Positions 10,101-18,500 of a stretch of DNA of 20,772 bases are shown here, one piece after another. Both the position numbers and the translations under genes were made by a program. This DNA comes from Saccoglossus kowalevskii (Eukaryota; Hemichordata; Enteropneusta; Harrimaniidae), in the NCBI RefSeq assembly GCF_000003605.2, contig NW_003124416.1, forward strand, positions 22,832 through 43,603, read 5' to 3'. Position 1 is the first letter of the stretch, and every line of letters begins with the position of its first letter. The notes below the pieces were generated by a model. That model did not search any database. It saw only the letters and a program-made list of their open reading frames with translations, and had not been told where the DNA came from.

Positions 10101-10957
10101 TTTTCCTAATCCCCCGCCGCTACACACCATTATACCGTCACATGTTTCCACTGTGACGTCACCAACCCCACTGCCACCTTCCACGTATGATACATCCAAT
10201 TGTTCAGTAGTTTCATAGTATTTGCACATTTCAACTTTGACAACATTTCTGTTGTAATGGATATACTTGCCTAATCCAAAGTGATCAGCGTAATTGACGA
10301 GATATTGAGTAATTGTGTCATATGTCACTAATGCTTGATCTTCTTTTCGAAATGGAAAATCAGAGAAACATAATGTTTCCTTTGAGTTGTTGGAGATAAT
10401 ACTTTTATAGGCAGCTGACGATTGACCGGGTCTCAGGTCTTCGGTGTAGTACCAAATGCCACCTAAAAATTGACCATTTGAAAGATGATGTGGGGATGAT
10501 AATTTATATATGACGTCAAACTAATACTCAGCATCCTATCTATTTAGTGTATATCGGGTATGTTTTATGTATTTGCCCAGACACTTCGAAGTATGTTATC
10601 TAGATAAACTCTTAATTGGAAATGTATTTTAATTGTAAAATAATTTACGTTTTGATATCAAAAAAGTAATATCACTTGACTGCTAAACTTCCGAAACAGA
10701 TTTTTAAATCAATAAACTTCGCTTTCTAAACAGACGGCAAATCAAGACAAAATATTATTGAGCCGAAGCTTATTTCGATTTTAGCAATTCCCATTTTCAC
10801 TAGCTGAATTAGATTACGGACTCGATAAGTGGGACGTACCCAGCTGATCGTCTCGTTCGAAGCAGACTGGTTGCAGATGTTCTTTCAAACAACTCTTGAT
10901 CGCAGTCAATCCCGACACTCCTGCACCAATAATTAGAATACGCTTCTTGTCTTCCAT
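3770..10957 (-). CDS. FMO: Flavin-containing monooxygenase, complete, 7 coding exons, 528 aa
   Basis: Coding exons on the minus strand are 10957-10840, 10462-9992, 9317-9259, 8618-8460, 8240-8039, 4715-4483 and 4114-3770. Intron phases are 1,1,0,0,1,0, and every intron is GT-AG. FMOs use FAD, NADPH and O2 to oxygenate nitrogen or sulfur nucleophiles and usually sit on the ER membrane. The FAD motif GAGVSG is at residues 11-16. The segment [13 protein letters not shown] is at about 33-45, [11 protein letters not shown] at 58-68 and the FMO signature [11 protein letters not shown] at 172-182. LAAGY at 319-323 stands in for the usual FATGY. LELQSRW lies in exon 6, and the vertebrate-style C-terminal region ([12 protein letters not shown]) lies in exon 7. 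A hydrophobic stretch at about 491-507 is a likely membrane tail. The length is close to the roughly 530 residues of vertebrate FMOs. Oddity: the second Rossmann motif reads VSSHTAGA at 197-204, so the expected first glycine is valine. The ATG directly precedes the FAD fold, as expected. Confidence 0.95.
4483..4715 (-). CDS. FMO: FMO coding exon 6
   Basis: The acceptor is TTTTGTCTTCCAG and the donor is CCA followed by GTAAGT. Joining exon 5 completes codon GAT and gives [17 protein letters not shown], the spacing expected in vertebrate FMOs. It then encodes [11 protein letters not shown] and [15 protein letters not shown], matching the conserved ELQ.RW segment, and the LPNMKTM segment. Phase is 1 in and 0 out. 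Confidence 0.93.
6070..7110 (+). mobile_element. Decayed tyrosine-recombinase (DIRS/Ngaro-type) retrotransposon, reverse-transcriptase relic in FMO intron 5
   Basis: The relic lies on the strand opposite to FMO. In broken frames it shows the order typical of DIRS/Ngaro RT. 6207-6320 reads [18 protein letters not shown] and [10 protein letters not shown], the region before the fingers. 6720-6815 reads [18 protein letters not shown]. 6829-6960 reads [20 protein letters not shown] and [13 protein letters not shown], which is RT motif A and the following strand. 7005-7045 reads [13 protein letters not shown], a damaged YxDD region. GIELDI follows at about 7060, and an extra TFLGIEL with SDKKDEG lies at 6550-6625. 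Stop codons and frameshifts break every frame. The element is dead. Its limits are unclear: a cysteine-containing stretch at about 6060-6130 may be the end of gag. Family assignment is from memory of conserved motifs. Confidence 0.72.
6361..6830 (+). repeat. Imperfect direct repeat within the RT relic, period 270 bp
   Basis: 6361-6545 and 6631-6825 share ATCAACAAAGAAAATACT at their starts, then a TTTGACTCAC / CACTCCCCAGTTTT block, AAAGAAGACTGGATTGATAT and ACACACGATTCAA, ending in TTGGTACTCT. They are two diverged copies of the same RT segment separated by a thumb-region fragment. Confidence 0.85.
8039..8240 (-). CDS. FMO: FMO coding exon 5 (FATGY-like motif)
   Basis: The acceptor lies at CATACAG after a pyrimidine-rich stretch, and the donor is G followed by GTGAGT. 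The exon encodes residues 270-336. It contains the family segments [12 protein letters not shown] and [19 protein letters not shown], the latter equivalent to the FATGY region. Phase is 0 in and 1 out. Confidence 0.93.
8460..8618 (-). CDS. FMO: FMO coding exon 4
   Basis: This 53-codon exon is phase 0 at both ends, between acceptor TCTTAG and donor CAA followed by GTAAGT. It encodes [14 protein letters not shown], which corresponds to the family segment where the NADPH-domain strand is followed by a conserved arginine pair. It continues into a helix-rich stretch, [14 protein letters not shown]. Confidence 0.92.
9259..9317 (-). CDS. FMO: FMO coding exon 3 (NADPH-binding turn, altered glycine motif)
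   Basis: This 59-nt exon was found because its phase (1 in, 0 out) and position match the missing NADPH motif. It supplies residues 197-216, [20 protein letters not shown]. The acceptor is AAAAG and the donor is AAG followed by GTACGA. The helix part (CEL...SK) fits the family. The usual glycine at the start of the turn is valine, encoded across the splice junction, and the acidic residue after AG is alanine. The exon is short enough to be missed by gene finders. Confidence 0.8.
9992..10462 (-). CDS. FMO: FMO coding exon 2 (FAD domain and FMO signature)
   Basis: This 471-nt exon starts after a TTTTTAG acceptor and ends at a strong GTGAGT donor. It encodes the rest of codon 40 and residues 41-196. 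It contains GGIWYY, the NxxKE-like segment, the DFPF motif and the FxGxxxHxxxY signature (residues 172-182). It ends in KKIIVV, the strand that leads into the NADPH-binding turn. Confidence 0.95.
10840..10957 (-). CDS. FMO: FMO coding exon 1 (FAD-binding Rossmann start)
   Basis: The exon encodes residues 1-39 plus the first base of codon 40. It begins [17 protein letters not shown], the beta-alpha-beta FAD-binding fold. The donor is G followed by GTACGT, phase 1. Translation from this ATG places GxGxxG at residue 11, as in other FMOs. Confidence 0.93.
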
Positions 10958-11057
10958 AATGTTTCACGGTAAATACCAGTAATCGATTTAAGATAAACGG
11001 ACCTTGGATATAATTGCTTCCACCGAGTCAAGGTGCTGCACATGCGTTCAGATCCGG

Positions 11058-11064
11058 TATATAG
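11058..11064 (-). promoter_or_regulatory. Candidate TATA box of FMO
   Basis: On the minus strand CTATATA lies about 100 bases upstream of the FMO ATG, a plausible distance if the 5' UTR is about 70 bases and unspliced. A non-coding first exon further upstream cannot be excluded. Confidence 0.3.
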
Positions 11065-11830
11065 TATTCTCAAGTCAAAGTACGGTGTGTTCACAGCTTT
11101 AGAGATAACAGATCAAAACTTTGTTTGTAAAGTTATGAAATGTGATATGTTACCTGACATTCGGAAATTATTTTCTGGAGTGCTCTATTAATACGCCTTA
11201 GATTACTACTTTAAAGCAGGTGTTCGTAATAATGGTACGGTGGATGTTGTCCTTTTTTACGTAGGTTCCAACAGTTCTATATATGACTTTTGAACTACAA
11301 TTATAGACTGATAACAATGATTAACGATAAACAGTACCGATAAAACAGTGTTTAAATTTATGATGTCATCATTTGAAGCATGGCAACAGGCAGAGCATTT
11401 CCTGTTGTTCAGCCACTTTTACCCTTATATAGCTTACTTTTTGAACACAATAATTAGCAAAGGGGTATATTCATAGATATTTAAAAAGTGAAAGTTAGGT
11501 AAATGTGATTACCCACTCTGAATTACAAGACAAAAACTTTGCAAAGCTTGATGGGTAAGTAAAATACAGACTGAACTTAGCCTGGTTTCCTTGACTACAA
11601 GCTACATTATGACCAAAGGCAAACAAACTCAAGGTCTAACACCTCTCAACCCAAAACGGATTTTGACGTGTTTTTTTTAATCTTTTTATTCAATATACCC
11701 AAGCCGCAAATTATTCTGTATTGTTGCATTTGAATACTTGATACTGGTAACCTAAAATTCGATGAGTAAAGATAAGATAAGATATGTCCAGCATGAAATT
11801 CTTGTGTGCAAATTACAGTCGTAAATATAA

Positions 11831-11854
11831 TAAATAAATAAATAAATGAATAAA
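11831..11854. repeat. (TAAA)n microsatellite
   Basis: About six tetranucleotide units, slightly interrupted by TGAA and followed by degenerate AAAC units. Confidence 0.85.
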
Positions 11855-12208
11855 CAAACAATCAAATAATTAATAGTTAAGCTCGTTCAACAATCTAATA
11901 CTAGACGATATGAATGAATTTTGTGAACGTGTTGTCCTACTATTTAGTGATTTGTTAACTTAAATTCTACAATCATAGACAATCCATATTAAATAGACAA
12001 TAAGTAAAACACTAGATAAACACATTTTAAATGCGCAACAAAACTATAAATATCATTGTAATATATCGACAGAAAGGTAAAGGAAGTAGTGTACTTCATA
12101 TTTAGTTATTTTGTTTGTTTTATTTGTGCATTTAGGTGTTCGATGGGAGACAATTATATTTTTGGAAAAACATGTACCGAAAATGATTGACTTCAGAGAC
12201 CACGGCAT

Positions 12209-12225
12209 TTCCCAGCATGCCTTGC
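12209..12225 (+). promoter_or_regulatory. ZNF143/STAF-like binding motif
   Basis: TTCCCAGCATGCCTTGC matches the core of the animal ZNF143 consensus (TTCCCA..ATGC..TGC) as I remember it. In animals this factor binds promoters, including those of snRNA genes. No gene start was recognised within 300 bases, so its role is open. Confidence 0.35.
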
Positions 12226-12469
12226 CGACTGCTCTAAATAACCCAGACCTAACCAGTGTGGTGATTTTTTTCAGTCAAATATAATAATAAAAAACTTGCG
12301 AAATTTGGGGTGAATGCGAAACGCGGTTACAGGGGTTTTCGAGTTAACACCTTCATTTCGCAATATGTTTTTAATTTAAACTTTAAAAAGAAATAAATCG
12401 CTCAGACTGTACCAGTCTATAAATAATCATGAACATATATGCACTCAATAGCACTTACGTTCAAATTTA

Positions 12470-12592
12470 AGTAACTCGAACTTTAATTACCAGTTAGCCG
12501 AACTATGAGTTAGGGAAATATACAACGTTAAACAAAACAAAAAATCTATATTGCCTGTAACCCGTAAGTTCGGTTAATTAAAATTCGGGTTA
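12470..12592. repeat. Imperfect inverted repeat (fold-back), arms about 45 bp
   Basis: The left arm, starting TAAGTAACTCGAACTTTAAT at about 12470, is matched by the reverse complement of the right arm, TAATAACCCGAATTTTAATT, ending at about 12592. Both continue into a CCGAAC block. A related inverted motif pair is CGCGGTTACAGG at about 12323 and CCTGTAACCCG at about 12556. Probably a remnant of a fold-back or MITE-type element. Confidence 0.5.
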
Positions 12593-13056
12593 TTAAATAT
12601 AGACGTTCAACGAATACTAAAATGTTTGTTGCCCGTAAACCGAATTTGAATAGCCCAACGTTAGGCACATTTTATACGACATGTACAAATGTATGAAAGT
12701 AAGTCGTGCTAAATGCCTCAGATATCGCCCCTAATAGCATACTTGACTTTCTTGTGATGTACAGGAATGTACAGGTGATGTAAACTAAAAAAACGATCGA
12801 CACAATGGATAGTATGACGTCATTGCTAATACTTAAGTTTCGACCGCGTGTGTCCTTGTGTTCCTGACTGGCTGGGAGTACCTATGTTCATGAAGGTGAC
12901 TCCAAATCTGTTGAGTAGACCCGGACACTACACTACCGTAGCCAAACTTTACAATTAGCATCAATGTCTGAAGTCAAAGGGGAAAGTAAATAGTTGGAAA
13001 GAAGGATTCCCGATGCTTAAACATGTGAACTGCAGTTGCTGTTAGCATACATTCAC

Positions 13057-13120
13057 CAGGGTGCCAACTCTGCTGGGATTGTATTGTTTCTACCACTGAC
13101 TCTATTTAGTCCCGGGCTTT
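13057..13120 (-). pseudogene. Possible orphan exon of a trypsin-like serine protease (activation region)
   Basis: Between an AACAG acceptor and a GTGAAT donor the frame reads SPGLNRVSGRNNTIPAELAP and then W across the donor. This resembles R-[IV]-x-G-x(5)-P-x(4)-PW at the activation site of secreted trypsin-like proteases, with VSGR in place of IVGG. The segment just upstream at 13260-13298 (IYNYCGPSQIPM, donor GTGAGA) joins in the correct phase and would supply the CG..P linker. No His, Asp or GDSGGP exons were found towards FMO, so this is either a decayed fragment or chance. Confidence 0.25.
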
Positions 13121-13521
13121 CTGTTATTATACCATGATAGAAATTATTATATTTGTGATATTTTACAAATTTATATGTGTATTTAATGTTCCTCATATCA
13201 ATCATAATTGTCCTGAAAATTTGTATTTTTTCAACTGTCGTGAAAAAATGTAATCTCACCCATAGGAATCTGAGATGGTCCGCAGTAATTGTATATGGCT
13301 GTAAACCTATCCACATAGTCATTCAGTACCGAATGCAGTCATATTTTCTGATTGTGGGGTTTGCACGCGCGCAAAGCACGCTGGTAAGTATATTGTTTCT
13401 AATTGTGGTTATTATTAAAGATTCTGTTTAGTATTATCATTCTGCAACTGTGAAAGTCTATTGTGTGAAATTATGACAAAGTTATTGAAAACTGTAATAT
13501 ATCTATTTCATTGTTACCAAT

Positions 13522-13734
13522 ATGTTCATAGTTCTACTAACCATGTTTATGCTTCTCGATAGTACTTATTCTGCAAGTGGAGACAGATTTGACCCCATTG
13601 TCATGTCTTGCAACTTAATTCATTTAACACATTGTGATGTTATCTATCGCGAAACGGATGAGAGTAGCTTCAAATGCTGCCAGTCGTGTGTTATTTTTAA
13701 CACAGAGATCAAAACAACCAAATTGTGTACTTGA
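13522..13734 (+). CDS. Candidate small secreted cysteine-rich peptide, 70 aa
   Basis: The single-exon frame begins MFIVLLTMFMLLDSTYSASG, which looks like a signal peptide with a possible cleavage after Ser-Ala-Ser. The remainder has six cysteines spaced C-7-C-13-CC-2-C-12-C, ending KLCT. The pattern CC..C recalls the end of von Willebrand C domains, but the match is partial. The ATG has A at -3. No polyadenylation signal lies close downstream. It lies between two genes on the opposite strand. It may be a real peptide, the first exon of a larger gene, or chance. Confidence 0.3.
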   Translation: MFIVLLTMFMLLDSTYSASGDRFDPIVMSCNLIHLTHCDVIYRETDESSFKCCQSCVIFNTEIKTTKLCT

Positions 13735-15273
13735 ACATACAGTTACCATCAGGTATTTTAATCACCATCATACCACCCGATATGCACTTATTTTATACAC
13801 ATAAATTATATCACCCTAACAATGGCCCTCTTTCATCATAATTGATGTTATACATTGAATAGATACGGTAGGGAAGGAAATGCCGTATATGACCCATGCT
13901 TTAAGAAGAGAAATTTGTATTTTGAACCTTGCATCAATTAGACAAATTCATCCCTGGTGAATTGCATATGAACTATGCAAACTTCCAGTGGGACAACAAT
14001 TGACCAGTTGTATTGAGACAATTATGGGACATTTTCTTTATTCTGAAATTTTGAAAGAATTAATTAGGATAGTAAAATGGGGTCTTGGTGGTGATGCTGG
14101 TACTACGAAGAACCAATTATGAGAGAACATAACCATTAAAGAAATAACCAATCACTTATACGCATGCGCTTTGGTTCTCCCAGATACGTTATGTGACAGT
14201 GGCAAGGCACAAGGAATTGGAAATACAAATATTATCAAATGAAAAAGACTTGAGTCGAAATTCATGATAGATTACCGATAAAGAAATCATACGTAATATC
14301 GATTCCCGGAAACAGCACTGTAAGTATCGAAATTATAACATGGTTAAAACAAGTTGCAAGCTACATGTCAAGACGTATTAGGTATAACATACACGTTTCC
14401 AAGTAACTTCATGAAGTATTTGAAAGTAGTCAAATACACGGTGCACTAAATTAGTACAGAGCATCCATCAAGGCTAATTTAAAAAAATACCTAGCTAAAA
14501 TAACTATATACTGTATTGCTAATAAAGCATGTGCTTTAAATGTGTGTTGCAAATGTAATCTATTTTGTAACCACATCGAAATTGCATCTGCATATTTAAT
14601 AGGCAAAGATTTCAACATAAAATCACATAAAACTTTGTAAAACTATATGTGAGACCGGATATTCAGAAACCAGTGTGCATGTATAAAAACAACGTGTTTT
14701 TTCCTTTGTGACAATTTTGAAAAAAAAAATTGAGAATAGAATAGACAACACATTTTTTAGCTTACGCTTTTGACCAAATACAACTATAGAAAATACATCA
14801 TTTTATTTATAATTTGATCAAAATAAAAGGGTCATTAATTAATTTAAACTATCATTTCCTAACATATTATATGAGTTGATAATGGTGCCTCTAATAGACA
14901 CACCCACTGCTACGAAAATTGATGTATCCACCGTGCTACTAGTGTTGAATGAAATTGGTGCATGTATCTGAAATATTTCTATTCTGAATGGATTTGAACG
15001 AAAAGTAGTTTGAACATGTAAAGTTTGAAAAAAAAAATATTCATGCATATTATTCGAGAATAATTTTAGTTCCTTTGTTTTCCAAGTGTGCACCAAAGCT
15101 ACCACTACGATTATGCATATCTGTGGCCGACATAAAAAGTGCAGTAAAAAAAGTATTGATAGCTTTCTCCACCTCAGGTGTTACTAATTCTCCATATGTT
15201 GTGTATTGGCTTATAGACTATAAAAAAAATAAGGCTTTATTTATAAATAAATATACTTGTAGACTAGATATGG

Positions 15274-15279
15274 TTTATT
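15274..15279 (-). terminator. PGRP polyadenylation signal AATAAA
   Basis: TTTATT on the plus strand reads AATAAA on the gene strand, about 90 bases after the PGRP stop. A second copy at 15236-15241 could be used as an alternative. Confidence 0.5.
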
Positions 15280-15369
15280 CATCTGTATTATCTATTTGCC
15301 AATTCTAATATATATCCATTGTGATTCATTTTCAAGTGAGTTGCGTCTTGTGATCAAACTTTATAATTC

Positions 15370-15531
15370 CTAGTTTGGCCACGACTTTATCTCCTGGTAT
15401 AGAGCGCGTCCTGGACATTCTGTTCTCTTAACATCACGATGGCCGTACAAGAAATAGTTACTTTTGATCTTGTTTTCGTCTATACCACATTGAATTAGGT
15501 TCTTAGCTGCTTGTAGAGCTGCGGCGTTTGG
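15370..15531 (-). CDS. PGRP: PGRP coding exon 5 (His and Cys Zn ligands, stop)
   Basis: The exon encodes 53 residues and TAG at 15372-15370. NYFLYGHRDVKRTECPG carries His207 and Cys215, with Thr213 at the position where T7 lysozyme has lysine. The protein ends LYQEIKSWPN, a normal PGRP C terminus. The acceptor is ATTTTACAG. Confidence 0.94.
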   Translation of the reverse strand, partial: PNAAALQAAKNLIQCGIDENKIKSNYFLYGHRDVKRTECPGRALYQEIKSWPN

Positions 15532-18500
15532 CTGTAAAATGTTGAAATGATAGGTTCAGTAATAGTTTTTAAAGTTTAAATGTGGCTATTCTCGGATAAA
15601 TTCATTTGAAAATGTCGTAGAGCGGAGGATCGTCACCTGTGCATGCGTCAGATGGCCATAGCGTGTCATTGTTTACAAACAAGCGTCTACCCATAAGCCT
15701 TTGTGTTTTTAGCGTGTGTTGTTATCATCGCTTGGGACTCAATTTCCGTGCGTGCGTAGGTGACGATCCTCCCGATTCAAAATAGTTAGTGTGATATAAA
15801 TTGGTTACATTTAGTCTAAGTTATTTGGCAGACATTTTTTCTATTGACCATGTACTTTTAAAATAGCCGTGGTTCATATCGGGAAACTTGGGTTTGCAAA
15901 TGCTGGGTAGGCTAGTTCTAGAGTCACTGTTGACGACATCCCCATGTATGTAACTGAACCCTCGGTGCATGGTTACATCAATTTTGTTAACTGACCTAGG
16001 TGGACTTGTGGGCATTCATTTTGTACCATATCTGCCATGCCAGCCTGCCATGTACTACGTCTCTGTGGACTGCCACCAACGGCAGGGTAGAAGTCTAATC
16101 CATCGCACAAAAGGGGTCCAATTGAGTTGCGGTAGAGGTCTCACTTGTGGTAGTGAGAAAAACTAGCTCACTGAGACCAAGCCATTATTTAGTGCGTTAA
16201 TGGCAGATCACAATAACTCGGGGATTTACTGATGTGTGTTGGCTAAGTCTAGCCGACTGAAATACAGTGGTTGACTGTGTAACAGTCTGTCGAGTGGACC
16301 GAAGTCTGAATATTGGAAAAAGAAAATGATGGTTTTGCGTGTGTCTCATGGTGACAAAGTCACCGGGGACAGCTCCATCGTGATTTTAAATTTGTAAGCG
16401 TGTCAAAATTAGGCAAATGCACATTTGTACTATTAAATAGTTGAATAATATATGAGAGATTTGTTTTGAGAGCATTTAACGATCGCGAGTTGTGTCAACA
16501 ATTCTGCGTGAAATATAATATGCTATACCCAACCATGGTTCCTAGAATAAAAGTCACGTTGGGAAATTTACAATAAACAAAAATGTCCCAAAACACAAAA
16601 CAAACAATTGACATAATACACTGCACTACGCTAAAATTGAAAAAATATAGGTACATAGAGACAGCATAAATGAGGTGAAGTCATGTTTCAAAAAAAGTGA
16701 ACGAAAATGTGTTTTAAAAAGTCTTCATACGTACTACATCCCAGTGCATGGTGAATCAGTTGAGAAATGTATACCCCACAGGTAGGTAAAATCTACAATT
16801 AGAAGAACGTGATGCACAATGCGATGTGTAAGTGGGTCACGTATTCAAGATGTACATAATGAATATGATAAATATGATAAAGGCATGGAATGATAAATCG
16901 TGGAATGTAATATTGAATGAATGAACATCCTTGTAAAGCCAATCCATAGGAAAGCTCTGCTTTGTATGAATAATAAAAAACATAGCATTGCACTGTGTTT
17001 CTAATAGTCATATATGAAGAATGCGGTTTCAAATATCTTTATTTTCAGAGTGTGGGAACGAGGTAATACACTTGGTCATACACGAGTGTGCACAAGCCAA
17101 GTTTATCCACAATGCCTATGTTATATTGCAATATTGCCGTCCTGTGAATTTAGACTAGGCTATTCTTATCATTCAATAGACATTCACACAGTGACACGTA
17201 TGCACCCTTGTCCAGGCATTAAGTCTACTAATCTAGGTGAACTGACAAGACAGTCGACAAAGAATCGAATCTCCTAGGCGAGGTAAACTGACTATCGACT
17301 GTTGGCCAAAAATCAAGTCTCTTAATACAGGTGAACTGAAAGACAACTGTTGATCAAGAAATAAACCATGTGAACTGACATGGCGATTGTTGACCAGGTC
17401 TATGTACCCACCTAAACTAACATGACAACTGTTTACCAGTTACTGTAATTCAATCAAGCTAAGATGTGACTCACCTTGCGACTGTTAAAATTTCCCATGA
17501 ATGCTATGCCATGTGATCTTGAATTGAATCCATATGTATGTGCCCCGACCACACCCCAGCCTCGCCCTTCATATGCATTACCGTCTTGACCAATCAAAAA
17601 ACTGTACCCAATGTCTTTCCAACCTGTAAAAGAACCTTACATTTCAGTTCCGTACTTTAATTTTAATCCAACAATACATTTATGTGTTATATGATCTGAT
17701 TTGATTTATCAGAATCCAATAATTATGGTGCTAGTCACAAAAGTGATTCTCAATGCTTAATCTGAATGAAGTCATTAATTTTGATAAATTTGATGAATTT
17801 GCGATAAGGGGTGAATCTAACGGAGCAGCGAGAAACAAACCTTTTATGTTCATGTGGTAGTTTTGAACGGCTCTCGCCCGGCTGCTACATGTTGCGATAC
17901 TATAGCATGTACGACCGGCAGTATGGTGAATAAAGGTGAGTCCCACAGGTACTGACATGTGCGACTCACGCCTCGGCGAACGTGCACGCCACTGCTGTCG
18001 AGTGATTAGACGTACATTACCACAGTACACAGCCTCAATTTCACCGTCACCTGAAACATACATAAATACCCACAATGCGCAATCCTGCCTAAGCAATGGT
18101 TATTAAAATGTGAATTCCTGTATAAACTTAATATAGTTACTACTGTATGGGTGATATACATCCAATCAATCTGAATAAAATGTTATGTATTGTACAGCGT
18201 GAATTTTATTTTATTACGTACATTTTATTTTGTATTATTTTAACTATCGCCTTGCGGGGATTCACGATCAAATAAATAATAAATTTAAATACTAGTAAGA
18301 AAAATTAAAAAAAAATGAAAAAATATTTGAAAAAAATAAAGCCTAAAATAGGATCTTATTTTAATCAGAGTGACATCCAATAATTGCCTTTATTCAGATA
18401 CAGTTTAATAATACCAGCATTTCATCAAATGTGTTATTCTGAAAACAAGCTTGGTGATAAATTGACACGTGCGAAATAATCTAGGAAGATCCTATTATAG

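Larger units (their letters stand above)
8619..10839 (-). other. FMO introns 1-3
   Basis: The introns are 10839-10463, 9991-9318 and 9258-8619. They are AT-rich and contain an (ATT)n microsatellite at about 9955-9971 beside the exon 2 donor. No other gene or element was recognised in them. Confidence 0.75.
10958..15273. other. Intergenic region between FMO and PGRP
   Basis: This 4.3-kb stretch has no confident gene. It contains the FMO promoter side, a (TAAA)n run, a ZNF143-like motif, a fold-back repeat, two short protease-like segments and one plus-strand cysteine-rich ORF, listed separately. 11100-11640 and 13740-15270 otherwise hold nothing I recognise. Confidence 0.6.
15532..17474 (-). 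other. PGRP intron 4 (1.9 kb)
   Basis: Besides the MITE-like element and the minisatellite, it contains a slightly GC-richer stretch at about 15980-16380. That stretch has inverted repeats GGTCTCA/TGAGACC (16137-16143 and 16172-16178) and GGTGAC-AAA-GTCACC (about 16350-16364). No exon was recognised in it. Confidence 0.75.

Noticed and set aside
13021-13056. TATAVHM read as a serine-protease TAAHC motif
   Set aside because: It is separated from the PW by a stop and only about nine codons, while real proteases have about 25 residues there, and the cysteine is absent.
14839-15105. 88-codon minus-strand ORF downstream of PGRP
   Set aside because: No signal peptide, no recognisable domain and no splice context. 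It is probably chance.
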